DNA of 64,000 bases from Alphaproteobacteria bacterium (GTDB lineage Bacteria > Pseudomonadota > Alphaproteobacteria > Kiloniellales > DSM-21159), in contig JAUILQ010000015.1 of NCBI GenBank assembly GCA_030433005.1, positions 38,141 to 102,140 on the forward strand, in the 5' to 3' direction. The notes below the pieces were generated by a model. It was not told the DNA's origin. It saw nothing but the letters and a program-made list of their open reading frames with translations, and did no database searches. The translations under genes and the position numbers were made by a program. Numbering within the stretch: position 1 is the first letter of the stretch; each line of letters starts with the position of its first letter. Positions 8,426-16,834 of this stretch are shown piece after piece.

Positions 8426-9757
8426 ATGGAGCTCGATCCCCTGACCCTCGGCCTGCTGGTCGCCGGCGCCACCATCCTGGTGCTGTTCTCCGGCATCTCG
8501 GTGGCCATCGGCCTGATCGTCGTCTCGATGGGCTTCCTGGCGGTCTTCGACTACAGCGGCTGGATGGCGATCGTCTGGCTGCCCGAGATCCTGTTCGCCA
8601 AGCTCAACGACTTCGCGCTGCTGTCGATCCCGATGTTCATCATGATGGGCGCGGCGGTCGCCTCGACGCGCGCCGGCAGCGACCTCTACGAGGCCCTGGA
8701 GCGCTGGCTGACCCGGGTGCCCGGCGGCCTGGTGGTCTCCAACCTCGGCGCCTGCGCGATCTTCTCGGCGCTGTCCGGCTCGTCGCCGGCGACCTGCGCG
8801 GCGATCGGCAAGATGGGCATCCCCGAGATGCGCAAGCGCGGCTACCCGCCCGAGGTCTCCTCGGGCGCGATCGCCGCCGGCGGCACCCTGGGCATCCTGA
8901 TCCCGCCCAGCGTCACGATGATCGTGTACGGCATCGCCACCGAGACCTCGATCGGCCGGCTGTTCCTGGCCGGCGCGCTGCCCGGCCTGATGCTGGTGCT
9001 GCTGTTCATGGCCTGGGCCATCTTCGACACCTGGCGCAAGGGCGCCGGCGAGGTGCTGACCCCGACGGTCTACAGCTGGGGCGAGAAGTTCTCCTCGCTG
9101 ATCCGCGTCATCCCCTTCCTGCTGATCATCCTGGGCGTGCTCTTCGCGCTCTACGGCGGCGTCGCCACGCCTTCGGAGACCGCCGCCGTCGGCGCGCTGC
9201 TGGTGCTGGTCTTCGCGGTCGTCATCTACCGCCTGTGGAAGTTCAAGGACCTCTGGTCGGTGCTGCGCGACTCGACCAAGGAGTCGGTGATGATCCTGCT
9301 GATCATCGGCGCCTCGGGCCTGTTCAGCTACATGCTCTCCAGCCTGTTCATCACCCAGACCATCGCCGCCTGGATCGGCGACCTCGAGGTCAACCGCTGG
9401 GTGCTGATGGGCGCGATCAACGTCTTCCTGCTGATCGCCGGCTTCTTCCTGCCGCCGGTCGCGGTGATCCTGATGGCCGCGCCGATCCTGCTGCCGATCG
9501 TGCTCAACGCCGGCTTCGACCCCTACTGGTTCGCGGTGGTGCTGACGATCAACATGGAGATCGGCCTGATCACCCCGCCGGTCGGGCTCAATCTCTATGT
9601 CATCAACGGCATCGCGCCGGACATCCGCCTGCAGACCATCCTGCGCGGCTCGCTGCCGTTCGTCGGCTGCATGGTCCTGGCGATCGTGATCTTGTGCCTG
9701 GTGCCGGAGATCGCCACGTGGTTGCCCGAGGCGGTGATGGGACCTGCCATCCAGTAG
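8426..9757 (+). CDS. matM: TRAP transporter large permease (DctM type)
   Basis: A 443-residue, about 12-segment inner-membrane transporter of the DctM family. Characteristic segments include SIPMFIMMGAAVA, ALSGSSPATCAAIGKMGIPEM, the GTLGILIPPSVTMIVYG hairpin, and the C-terminal repeat EIGLITPPVGLNLYVINGIA. It couples Na+ influx to substrate uptake together with matP and matQ. Length is normal. It is followed 46 bp later by the decarboxylase gene. Confidence 0.92.
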   Translation: MELDPLTLGLLVAGATILVLFSGISVAIGLIVVSMGFLAVFDYSGWMAIVWLPEILFAKLNDFALLSIPMFIMMGAAVASTRAGSDLYEALERWLTRVPGGLVVSNLGACAIFSALSGSSPATCAAIGKMGIPEMRKRGYPPEVSSGAIAAGGTLGILIPPSVTMIVYGIATETSIGRLFLAGALPGLMLVLLFMAWAIFDTWRKGAGEVLTPTVYSWGEKFSSLIRVIPFLLIILGVLFALYGGVATPSETAAVGALLVLVFAVVIYRLWKFKDLWSVLRDSTKESVMILLIIGASGLFSYMLSSLFITQTIAAWIGDLEVNRWVLMGAINVFLLIAGFFLPPVAVILMAAPILLPIVLNAGFDPYWFAVVLTINMEIGLITPPVGLNLYVINGIAPDIRLQTILRGSLPFVGCMVLAIVILCLVPEIATWLPEAVMGPAIQ

Positions 9758-9803
9758 CCGCGTTTGGCATTCCAGAGAGTCCCGAGGCCGAGCAGGAGAC
9801 GAC

Positions 9804-11267
9804 ATGGCCGAAGCCGTCCAGCAGTCCTTTTTCGATCGCGCGCTGAACAACCTGTCGGGCGCCTGGCGCGAGGTCGCCGCCTCCGCCGCGCGCTCGGTCG
9901 GGATGACCCTGGAGGACCCCGGCGCCGATCCCGAGGCGCTGCGCACCATGATGCGCGACTGCCTGGAGGCCCGCGGCGGCGAGGTCTCGGCGCGCGCCCG
10001 GGCCGCCGAGCTCGGCCAGACCTACCTGAAGCTCGACCCGGCCGGCCGCAACCTCTTCCTGCGCCTGCTGGCGGAGGACTTCGCGGCCGACCGCGAGGCG
10101 GTCGACAAGGCGAGCGCACGGCTCGCCGAGGCCGGCGAGGACAGCGAGCGCCAGGCCGCGGAGCGGGCGCTGCGGCGCGCCCTGGTGCCGCCCCGGGTCA
10201 AGCTGCTGACCCAGTTCAACGGCCTGCCGGAGGGCGTCAAGTTCCTCGCCGACCTGCGCGCCGACCTGCTGGCGACGCTGGGCGACGACCCGGCGCTCAA
10301 GGCCCTCGACGAGGATCTCTACGAGCTGCTGTCGAGCTGGTTCGACACCGGCTTCCTCGACCTCGAGGCGATCGACTGGAACTCCAGCGCGGCGCTGCTC
10401 GAGAAGCTGATCGCCTACGAGGCGGTGCACGAGATCCGCGACTTCTACGACCTGCGCAACCGGCTGGATTCCGACCGGCGCTGCTACGCGCTGTTCCACC
10501 CGCGCATGCCCAACGAGCCGCTCGCCTTCGTCGAGGTCGCGCTGGTCAAGGGCCTGGCCGGCAGCATCCAGGCGCTGCTCGACGAGGAGGCGCCGCAGGA
10601 CGATCCCAAGAGCGCCGACACCGCGATCTTCTACTCGATCTCGAACACCCAGAAGGGCCTCAAGGGCATCTCCTTCGGGGAGTACCTGATCAAGATGGTG
10701 GTCCGCCACCTCTCGGAGAGCATGCCGGGCATCAAGACCTACGCGACCCTCTCGCCGGTGCCCGGCTTCCGGCGCTGGCTCGCCGGGCTGCCGGCCGAGG
10801 AGCTCAACGGCGTGCTGAGCGTCGAGGAGCGCGGCGGCATCCGGGCGCTGGGCGGCAGCGACTCGACGACGGAATCCCTCGCGGCGCTGCTCGAGCGTGC
10901 CGACTGGATCCGCGACCCGGTCATCGTCAAGGCGCTGGAGGAGCCGCTGTTGCGCCTGATCGCCAAGTACTTCACCGTCAAGCGCGAGGACGGCCAGCCG
11001 ATCGATCCCGTCGCCCGCTTCCACCTGCGCAACGGCGCGCGGCTGGAGCGGCTGAACTGGCTGGCCGACGTCTCGGGCAAGGGGCTGAAGCAGGCGGCCG
11101 GCATGATGGTCAACTACCGCTACGTTCCCGACGAGGTCGAGCGCAACCACGAGGCCTACGTCGCCAAGGGCACCGTGGCGATGAGCGCCGAGGTGCGCTC
11201 CATGGCGCGGCGTGCGCGCGACGGCGGCTCGACCCTGCGCCGGCTCGGCCTGGCGGCGGGCCGGTAG
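9804..11267 (+). CDS. matA: Malonyl-CoA decarboxylase
   Basis: A 487-residue enzyme that converts malonyl-CoA to acetyl-CoA and CO2. The N-terminal helical domain (residues 1 to about 165) is followed by the acetyltransferase-like catalytic domain with FHPRMPNEPLAFVEVAL, FYSISNTQKGLKGISFG (the region of the catalytic Ser), FLIKMV-like EYLIKMVVRHL and TLSPVPGFRRWL, and near the end FHLRNGARLERLNW with the catalytic His. These are strong family hallmarks. The start has a GGAGACGAC ribosome site. It completes the mat pathway: import, CoA activation, decarboxylation. Confidence 0.93.
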   Translation: MAEAVQQSFFDRALNNLSGAWREVAASAARSVGMTLEDPGADPEALRTMMRDCLEARGGEVSARARAAELGQTYLKLDPAGRNLFLRLLAEDFAADREAVDKASARLAEAGEDSERQAAERALRRALVPPRVKLLTQFNGLPEGVKFLADLRADLLATLGDDPALKALDEDLYELLSSWFDTGFLDLEAIDWNSSAALLEKLIAYEAVHEIRDFYDLRNRLDSDRRCYALFHPRMPNEPLAFVEVALVKGLAGSIQALLDEEAPQDDPKSADTAIFYSISNTQKGLKGISFGEYLIKMVVRHLSESMPGIKTYATLSPVPGFRRWLAGLPAEELNGVLSVEERGGIRALGGSDSTTESLAALLERADWIRDPVIVKALEEPLLRLIAKYFTVKREDGQPIDPVARFHLRNGARLERLNWLADVSGKGLKQAAGMMVNYRYVPDEVERNHEAYVAKGTVAMSAEVRSMARRARDGGSTLRRLGLAAGR

Positions 11268-11309
11268 GGCGGGCCGGTGAGGCAGCCCACCCCGCGGAGC
11301 GGCTGAGCG

Positions 11310-12491
11310 ATGGCGCTGGCGCGCAGCTTCGCGGACGCGCGCGCGGTCGCCGAGGCGCTGCGCCCGGGCTATCCCGTCTACTGCCTGCGCCCGCACGTGC
11401 TGGCCCGCCAGGCCAAGCGCTTCCTGACGCAGTTCCCGGGCGAGGTGCTCTACGCCGTCAAGTGCAACCCGCACCCGCTGGTCGTCGACGCGCTCTACAA
11501 GGCGGGCATCCGCCACTTCGACACCGCCTCGCTGCCCGAGATCGCGCAGATCGCCGAGACCTACCCGGACGCGCGGCTCTACTTCATGCACCCGGTCAAG
11601 GGCCGAGCGGTGATCAAGAACGCCTACCGCGTCTACGGCGTGCGCCACTACGTCGTCGACCACGAGGCGGAGCTGGAGAAGGTGCTGGCCGAGACCGGCG
11701 GCCGCGAGGTCACCATCATGGTCCGCATCAACACGCCGCCGTCCGAGGGCACGCTCTACCACCTCTCGGCCAAGTTCGGCGCCGACCCGGAGCAGGCGGC
11801 AGCCCTGCTCAAACGCGCCGACCAGGCCGGCTGCAAGGTCGGCATCGCCTTCCATGTCGGCTCCCAGTGCCTGAGGCCCGAGGCCTACGGCGTGGCGCTC
11901 GACCTCTGCGGCGAGATCCTGGCGGCGGCTGGGGTCCAGCCGGTGGCGATCGACGTCGGCGGCGGCTTCCCGGCGCGCTACGTCGAGATGGACTCGCCGC
12001 CGCTGTCCGAGTTCTTCCAGGCGATCCGCGACGGCCTCAAGGCGATCAGCGTGCCGCCGACGGTCGAGATCTACTGCGAGCCGGGCCGCGCCCTGGTCGC
12101 CGCCGGCTGCTCCCTGCTGGTCCAGGTCCAGCTGCGCAAGGACCGCCAGCTCTACGTCAACGACGGCATCTACGGCTCGCTGTCGGAGACGGTCGATGCC
12201 GGCATCCGCCTGCCGGCCCGCCGGATCCGCCTCGGCGACGACGAGCCGGAAACCGAGGACACGCTCGACTTCACGCTTAACGGCCCGACCTGCGACTCCC
12301 TCGACGTCGTGCCCGGCGTCTTCGAGCTGCCGGCCGACACCCGCGAGGGCGACTGGATCGAGATCGACCAGGTCGGGGCCTACTCGAACGCGCTGGCGAC
12401 CCACTTCAACGGCTTCTTCCCGGAGACCTTCGTGCTGGTCCAGGACCCGTCGCCGGCCTTCCAGGAAGGCGCGCGCGAGGCGGCGGCGTGA
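11310..12491 (+). CDS. Fold-III PLP decarboxylase (ornithine/lysine decarboxylase-like)
   Basis: A 393-residue member of the eukaryotic-type ornithine/diaminopimelate decarboxylase family, making a polyamine or diamine from a basic amino acid. The PLP lysine is in YAVKCNPHP (K51); the phosphate-binding turn is DVGGGFPARY and the EPGRALVA motif follows; the catalytic Cys from the partner subunit is in GPTCDSLD (about residue 327). GPTCDSxD and overall length suit ornithine/lysine decarboxylase more than diaminopimelate decarboxylase. It follows matA by 42 bp and overlaps the next gene by 4 bp; why it sits with malonate genes is not apparent. Confidence 0.85.
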   Translation: MALARSFADARAVAEALRPGYPVYCLRPHVLARQAKRFLTQFPGEVLYAVKCNPHPLVVDALYKAGIRHFDTASLPEIAQIAETYPDARLYFMHPVKGRAVIKNAYRVYGVRHYVVDHEAELEKVLAETGGREVTIMVRINTPPSEGTLYHLSAKFGADPEQAAALLKRADQAGCKVGIAFHVGSQCLRPEAYGVALDLCGEILAAAGVQPVAIDVGGGFPARYVEMDSPPLSEFFQAIRDGLKAISVPPTVEIYCEPGRALVAAGCSLLVQVQLRKDRQLYVNDGIYGSLSETVDAGIRLPARRIRLGDDEPETEDTLDFTLNGPTCDSLDVVPGVFELPADTREGDWIEIDQVGAYSNALATHFNGFFPETFVLVQDPSPAFQEGAREAAA

Positions 12492-13357
12492 GCGGCGCCC
12501 CTGCCCCCGTGCCGCGCCGGCTGAAGTGCCTGGGCAAGGACGGCTTCCACGACATGGCCTACTGGGAGTGGGGCGCCCCGGATGCGCTGCGCACCGCGCT
12601 CTGCGTGCACGGCCTGACCCGCAACGGCCGCGACTTCGACGACCTGGCCCGGGCCCTGGTCGCCGCCGGCTGGCGCGTCGTCTGCCCGGACGTGGTCGGG
12701 CGCGGCGAGAGCGGTCGCCTGCCGGACGCCGGGGACTACGGCCTGCTGCAGTACCGCAGCGACCTCGCGGCGCTGGTCGCGCGGCTCGAGGTCGAGGAGC
12801 TGGACTGGGTCGGCACCTCGATGGGCGGCCTGATCGCGCTGGTCACCGCCTGCCTGCCGGGCCATCCGATCCGCCGCCTGGTGCTCAACGACGTCGGGCC
12901 CTTCGTGCCGCAGGCGGCGCTCGAGCGCATCGGCGGCTATGTCGGCCGCGACTGGACGTGGCCCGACCTCGAGACCGCCGAGGCCCACATGCGCGAGGCC
13001 TATGCGCCCTTCGGCCTGACGAGCGACGCCCAGTGGCGGCGCCTGACCGAGGTCTCGGTACGTGCGCGGCCCGAGGGCGGCTGGGGGCCGAACTACGACC
13101 TGCGCATCGCCGAGCCCTTCGCCGCCGGCCCGCTGCAGGACATCGACCTCTGGGCGCAGTGGGACGCCATCCGCTGTCCGGTGCTGGCACTGCGCGGTGC
13201 CGAGTCCGACCTGCTGCTGCCCGAGACGGCCCAGGAGATGACCCGGCGCGGGCCGCGCGCCCGGCTGGTCGAGTTCGCCGGCTGCGGCCACGCCCCGGCG
13301 CTCATGGACGAGGCGCAGATCCGGCCGGTCGTCGACTGGCTCGGCGAGGAGGCCTAG
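12488..13357 (+). CDS. Alpha/beta hydrolase
   Basis: A 289-residue alpha/beta-fold hydrolase. The oxyanion segment is VHGLTRNGRDF, the nucleophile elbow GTSMGG has its Ser near residue 110, and the catalytic His lies in AGCGHAPALMD. A lid-like region covers about 130-200. The GTG start at 12488 overlaps the stop of the decarboxylase gene by four bases (GTGA), indicating translational coupling. The substrate is unknown; family members include esterases, lactonases and epoxide hydrolases. Confidence 0.85.
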   Translation: MSGAPAPVPRRLKCLGKDGFHDMAYWEWGAPDALRTALCVHGLTRNGRDFDDLARALVAAGWRVVCPDVVGRGESGRLPDAGDYGLLQYRSDLAALVARLEVEELDWVGTSMGGLIALVTACLPGHPIRRLVLNDVGPFVPQAALERIGGYVGRDWTWPDLETAEAHMREAYAPFGLTSDAQWRRLTEVSVRARPEGGWGPNYDLRIAEPFAAGPLQDIDLWAQWDAIRCPVLALRGAESDLLLPETAQEMTRRGPRARLVEFAGCGHAPALMDEAQIRPVVDWLGEEA

Positions 13358-13371
13358 CTCCTGGTCATCCG

Positions 13372-13391
13372 CGCGCGAGGTGTCTCGCGCG
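13372..13391. terminator. Candidate bidirectional terminator hairpin
   Basis: An 8-bp perfect stem cgcgcgag / ctcgcgcg with a gtgt loop fills most of the 34-bp gap between two convergent genes. No T-run is present, so function as an intrinsic terminator is only plausible. Confidence 0.45.
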
Positions 13392-14780
13392 TCACTCGGC
13401 GGCCCGGCTCTCGCGCCGTGCCGTGGGATGCCCGGCCGCCCGCCAGGCGCCGGCCGAGCCGAGGAACACCGAGACGTTCTCGAAGCCGGCGCGCAGCAGC
13501 ACCGAGGCGGCGATCGTCGCCCGTGCGCCGCTGGCGCACATCACCGTGTAGCTGGCCGCCGGGTCGAGCTCGTCGAGCCGGTCCGGCAGCTCGCCGACGT
13601 AGCGATGCTCGGCCCCCGGGATCGGGTTCGCCTGGACCTCTGGCAAGCCGCGGACGTCGAGCAGGTGCCAGCCCTCGGGCGCCTCGGCGACGCGCCGGGC
13701 GACCGTCTCGACGTCCAGCGCCGGGACGGTGATGAAAGGGCGCGCCGCGGCGGCCCAGCCGGTCAGCGCGGCCGACAGCCGGCCCTCGACGCGGTCGTAG
13801 CCGATGCGCGCCAGGCTGCGCGCCGCCGCCGCCGCCTGGCCGTCGTCGTCGGCGACCAGGACCAGCCGCTCCTCGGGATCGAGCAGCCAGCCGGCGAAGG
13901 CCGCGAGCATGTCGTGGGGGATCGCCAGGCTGCCCGGCAGGTGGCCGCCGAGGAAGGCGGTGATGCCGCGCACGTCGACCAGGGTCGCACCCTCGCTCGC
14001 CGCCAGGGCGGCGGCCGAGAGCGGTCGCGGCGCCAGCACCCGGCCGGCCGGCGCGCCGCCCTCCAGGTTCAGCCGCTCCATCAGCCGGAAGTAGGGCGGC
14101 TGGTAGTGATGCTCGCGAGTCTTCTGCTCGACGAAGGCCTCGCGGTCGCGCTCCGCCAGCATCGGGTTGTTCAGCCGCTCGTAGCCGATCGTCGAGAACT
14201 CGCGGTTGGCCATGTTGTCGCCGCACACCGAGCCGGCGCCGTGCGCCGGGTAGACGATCGCCTGGTCGCCCAGCGCCTCCAGCTTGCGCAGGCTGTCGAA
14301 CAGCAGGCCGGCGACCTCGCGGGCGCGCTCCGGATAGAAGTCGGTGCGGCCGACGTCGCCGATGAACAGGGCGTCGCCGGTGAAGACCGCGACGGCCTGC
14401 TCGCCGAAGTCTTCGTCGTAGAGCGCGAACGACAGGCTGTCGTCGGTATGGCCCGGGGTCTCCAGGACGTCCAGCCGCAGGCTGCCGAAGCGAAAGACGG
14501 CGCCCTCGCGCACCGTGTCGGCGTAGGCGACCTCGCCGTCGGCATTCGGGCCGTGGTGGACGCTGGCGCCGGTCAGCGCCGCCAGCACCGGCGCGCCGGA
14601 CACCAGGTCCTCGTTTCGGTGCGTCTCGAAGACGTGGGTGAGGCGGCAGCCCTTGGCGTGGGCCAGCTCGACATAGACCTCGCAGTCGCGGCGCGGGTCG
14701 ATGACCGCGGCCTCGCCGCCGCCGCCGACCAGATAGGACAGGTGGGCGAGGCCGTCGGTCTTGATCTTCTCGACAAACAT
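13392..14780 (-). CDS. MBL-fold/rhodanese fusion (persulfide dioxygenase-like)
   Basis: A 462-residue cytoplasmic protein. The N-terminal metallo-beta-lactamase domain (about 1-240) has ETHRNEDLVSG, PGHTDDSLSF, GDALFIGDVGRTDF and YPAHGAGS; two rhodanese domains follow (about 265-350 and 370-460). The first rhodanese domain has no clear active-site Cys, while the second has Cys in CASGARATIAA. The family oxidises or transfers sulfane sulfur (ETHE1/CstB-like). The metal motif is THRNED rather than the standard HxHADH. The start at 14778-14780 has an AGGAGTT ribosome site; the frame is open upstream without homology. Divergent from the formate/nitrite-type transporter. Confidence 0.82.
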   Translation of the reverse strand: MFVEKIKTDGLAHLSYLVGGGGEAAVIDPRRDCEVYVELAHAKGCRLTHVFETHRNEDLVSGAPVLAALTGASVHHGPNADGEVAYADTVREGAVFRFGSLRLDVLETPGHTDDSLSFALYDEDFGEQAVAVFTGDALFIGDVGRTDFYPERAREVAGLLFDSLRKLEALGDQAIVYPAHGAGSVCGDNMANREFSTIGYERLNNPMLAERDREAFVEQKTREHHYQPPYFRLMERLNLEGGAPAGRVLAPRPLSAAALAASEGATLVDVRGITAFLGGHLPGSLAIPHDMLAAFAGWLLDPEERLVLVADDDGQAAAAARSLARIGYDRVEGRLSAALTGWAAAARPFITVPALDVETVARRVAEAPEGWHLLDVRGLPEVQANPIPGAEHRYVGELPDRLDELDPAASYTVMCASGARATIAASVLLRAGFENVSVFLGSAGAWRAAGHPTARRESRAAE

Positions 14781-14941
14781 GCGAACTCCTGAATGTATCC
14801 TCTGCGGGGCCAACGGGCCGGCGCGCGAATCGTTCCGACGGCCTTCTCCCCTTCCCGGATTGAGCCAGCGCAAGGCGGCGGGCGGCCGGCGACCGGAGAG
14901 TGCTCCCGAATCGTGGCGATATCGCCGGAGGCGGGAGCGGC

Positions 14942-15742
14942 ATGGACAATCCGACGGGGGTCGACGCCTACGCGCCGGCGCAGATCGCGCTGAGGGTCGA
15001 GACGGCCGGCGTCGCCAAGGCCGGCCAGACGCTGCTGCAGACCCTGGTGCTCGGCGTGCTCGCCGGCGTCGTCGTCGCCTTCGGTGGCCTGCTGTTCCTG
15101 CTGGTGATGACCGAGCCCGGCCTCGGCTTCGGCCTCGCGCGCTGGCTCGGCGGCATCGCCTTCAGCCTCGGCCTGGTGCTGGTCGTGGTCGGCGGCGCCG
15201 AGCTGTTCACCGGCAACAACCTGCTGGTCATGGCCTGGGCCGAGCGCCTCGTCTCGACGGCCGCCCTGCTGCGCAACTGGATTCTCGTCTATCTCGCCAA
15301 CCTGGCGGGCGCGCTGGCGATGGTCGCGCTGACCGCACTGGCCGGCAGCCTGGAACTGGGCGAGGGCGCGCTCGGCCGGACCGCGGCGGCGGCGGCGGAG
15401 GGCAAGCTGGCGCTCGGCTTTGCCGAGGCCTTCGTGCGCGGCATCCTGTGCAACGCCCTGGTCTGCCTCGCCGTCTGGCTGTGCTTCTCGGCACGCGACG
15501 TGGCCGGCAAGATCCTGGCGATCGTCGGGCCGATCAGCGCCTTCGTGGCGCTCGGCTTCGAGCACTCGGTCGCCAACATGTACCTGATCCCGCTCGGCCT
15601 GCTGGCTGCGGGCGGCCTGGAGCCGGCGAGCCTCTGGCAGGCCGTCGCCGGCAACCTGCTGCCGGTCACCCTGGGCAACCTGGTCGGCGGGGCCGGCGGC
15701 GTCGCCGGCGTCTACTGGGCGGTCTACCTGCGTCACCGCTGA
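14942..15742 (+). CDS. Formate/nitrite transporter family channel
   Basis: A 266-residue FNT-family membrane protein with six hydrophobic segments and the hallmarks GAELFTGNNLLV, RGILCNALVCLAVW and GFEHSVANMYLIPLG, which contains the central pore His. It moves a small monovalent anion such as formate, nitrite or hydrosulfide. The start at 14942 follows a GGAGGCGGGAG stretch. Its divergent neighbour is a sulfur-handling enzyme, which makes hydrosulfide a reasonable candidate (inference only). Confidence 0.88.
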   Translation: MDNPTGVDAYAPAQIALRVETAGVAKAGQTLLQTLVLGVLAGVVVAFGGLLFLLVMTEPGLGFGLARWLGGIAFSLGLVLVVVGGAELFTGNNLLVMAWAERLVSTAALLRNWILVYLANLAGALAMVALTALAGSLELGEGALGRTAAAAAEGKLALGFAEAFVRGILCNALVCLAVWLCFSARDVAGKILAIVGPISAFVALGFEHSVANMYLIPLGLLAAGGLEPASLWQAVAGNLLPVTLGNLVGGAGGVAGVYWAVYLRHR

Positions 15743-15809
15743 GCAGGGGATCGCCGGGCAGAGGCGATTTGCCCTGGCCGATTCGGCCGATCCGGCCTAT
15801 GTCGCGCTG

Positions 15810-16823
15810 ATGATGCCCGAGCCCTTCACGCCGCGCGCGCCCTGGTGGGGCGGCGACCTGCAGACGCTGCGCAACACGCTGCGCGGCCGCTGGGACCGGC
15901 CGGACCTCTCGCCCTGGCCGGCCGAGCGGCTGGTCCTGCGCCTGCCCGACGGCGACCGACTGCCGGCCCTGCTGCACAGCGGCGAGGGGGCGGGGCGGCC
16001 GCTGGTCGTCGTGATCCACGGCCTGACCGGCTGCGAGGACTCGGTCCACGTGCGGGCGACCGCGCGCTGGTTCCTGCGGCGCGGCTGGCCGGTGCTGCGC
16101 GTCAACCTGCGCGGCGCCGGACCCGCCGGACCGCTGTGTCCCGCCGGCTCCTACCACGCCGGGCGCAGCGAGGACCTGCGCCAGCTGCTCGCGGTGCTGA
16201 GCTGGCAGCGCCCGGCCCTGGTCGCCCGCGGCGTGCTGCCGATCGGCTTCTCGCTGGGCGGCAACATGCTGCTGAAGTTCCTGGCCGAAGGCGAGTTCCC
16301 GGTGCCGGTCCCGGCCGCCGCGGCGGTCTCGGCGCCGATCGACCTGAAGGCGGCGCAGCGGCGGCTGATGGCGCCGCGCAACGCCCTCTACCATCGATAC
16401 CTGTTGGGCGAGATGCGCCGCGAGCTGCGCGCTTCGGTCCAGCAGGCCGAGCCGGGTCGGCGCGAGCGCGCGCTCGCCAGTCGCTCGGTCTGGGAGTTCG
16501 ACGAGACCTGGACCGGGCCGCGCAACGGCTTCGCCGGCGCCGACGACTACTATCGGCGCAACAGCGCCGCCCCCATGCTTGGCGCGATCCGCGTGCCGAC
16601 CCTGGTCGTCCATGCGCTGGACGATCCCTGGATCCCGGCGGAGGCCTACCGTGGCGTCGACTGGGCGTCCAATCCGGCCCTGACGCCGCTGCTGCCGGGC
16701 GGCGGCGGCCACGTCGGCTTTCACGCCGCGGGGCACGCCGAGCCCTGGCACGACCGCATGGCCGAGGCCTTCTTCGCCGAGCGCCTGGTCGGCTCGGCCG
16801 GGTCCCGGCGCCCGGCGGCCTAG
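15810..16823 (+). CDS. YheT-family alpha/beta hydrolase
   Basis: A 337-residue hydrolase of the YheT/ABHD1-3 type. Key segments are VVIHGLTGCEDSVHVRA, RVNLRGAGPA, the nucleophile elbow GFSLGGNMLLKFL (Ser near residue 147), the Asp in VVHALDDPWIPAE and the His in GGGGHVGFH. Family members are esterases of unclear physiological substrate. The gene ends 11 bp from the convergent MFS gene. Confidence 0.85.
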   Translation: MMPEPFTPRAPWWGGDLQTLRNTLRGRWDRPDLSPWPAERLVLRLPDGDRLPALLHSGEGAGRPLVVVIHGLTGCEDSVHVRATARWFLRRGWPVLRVNLRGAGPAGPLCPAGSYHAGRSEDLRQLLAVLSWQRPALVARGVLPIGFSLGGNMLLKFLAEGEFPVPVPAAAAVSAPIDLKAAQRRLMAPRNALYHRYLLGEMRRELRASVQQAEPGRRERALASRSVWEFDETWTGPRNGFAGADDYYRRNSAAPMLGAIRVPTLVVHALDDPWIPAEAYRGVDWASNPALTPLLPGGGGHVGFHAAGHAEPWHDRMAEAFFAERLVGSAGSRRPAA

Positions 16824-16834
16824 CGGCTCCGCGG

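Noticed and set aside
7637..9949. A 770-codon minus-strand frame over the TRAP genes
   Set aside because: Asp/Gln/Arg/His-rich shadow translation opposite well-conserved DctQ/DctM genes.
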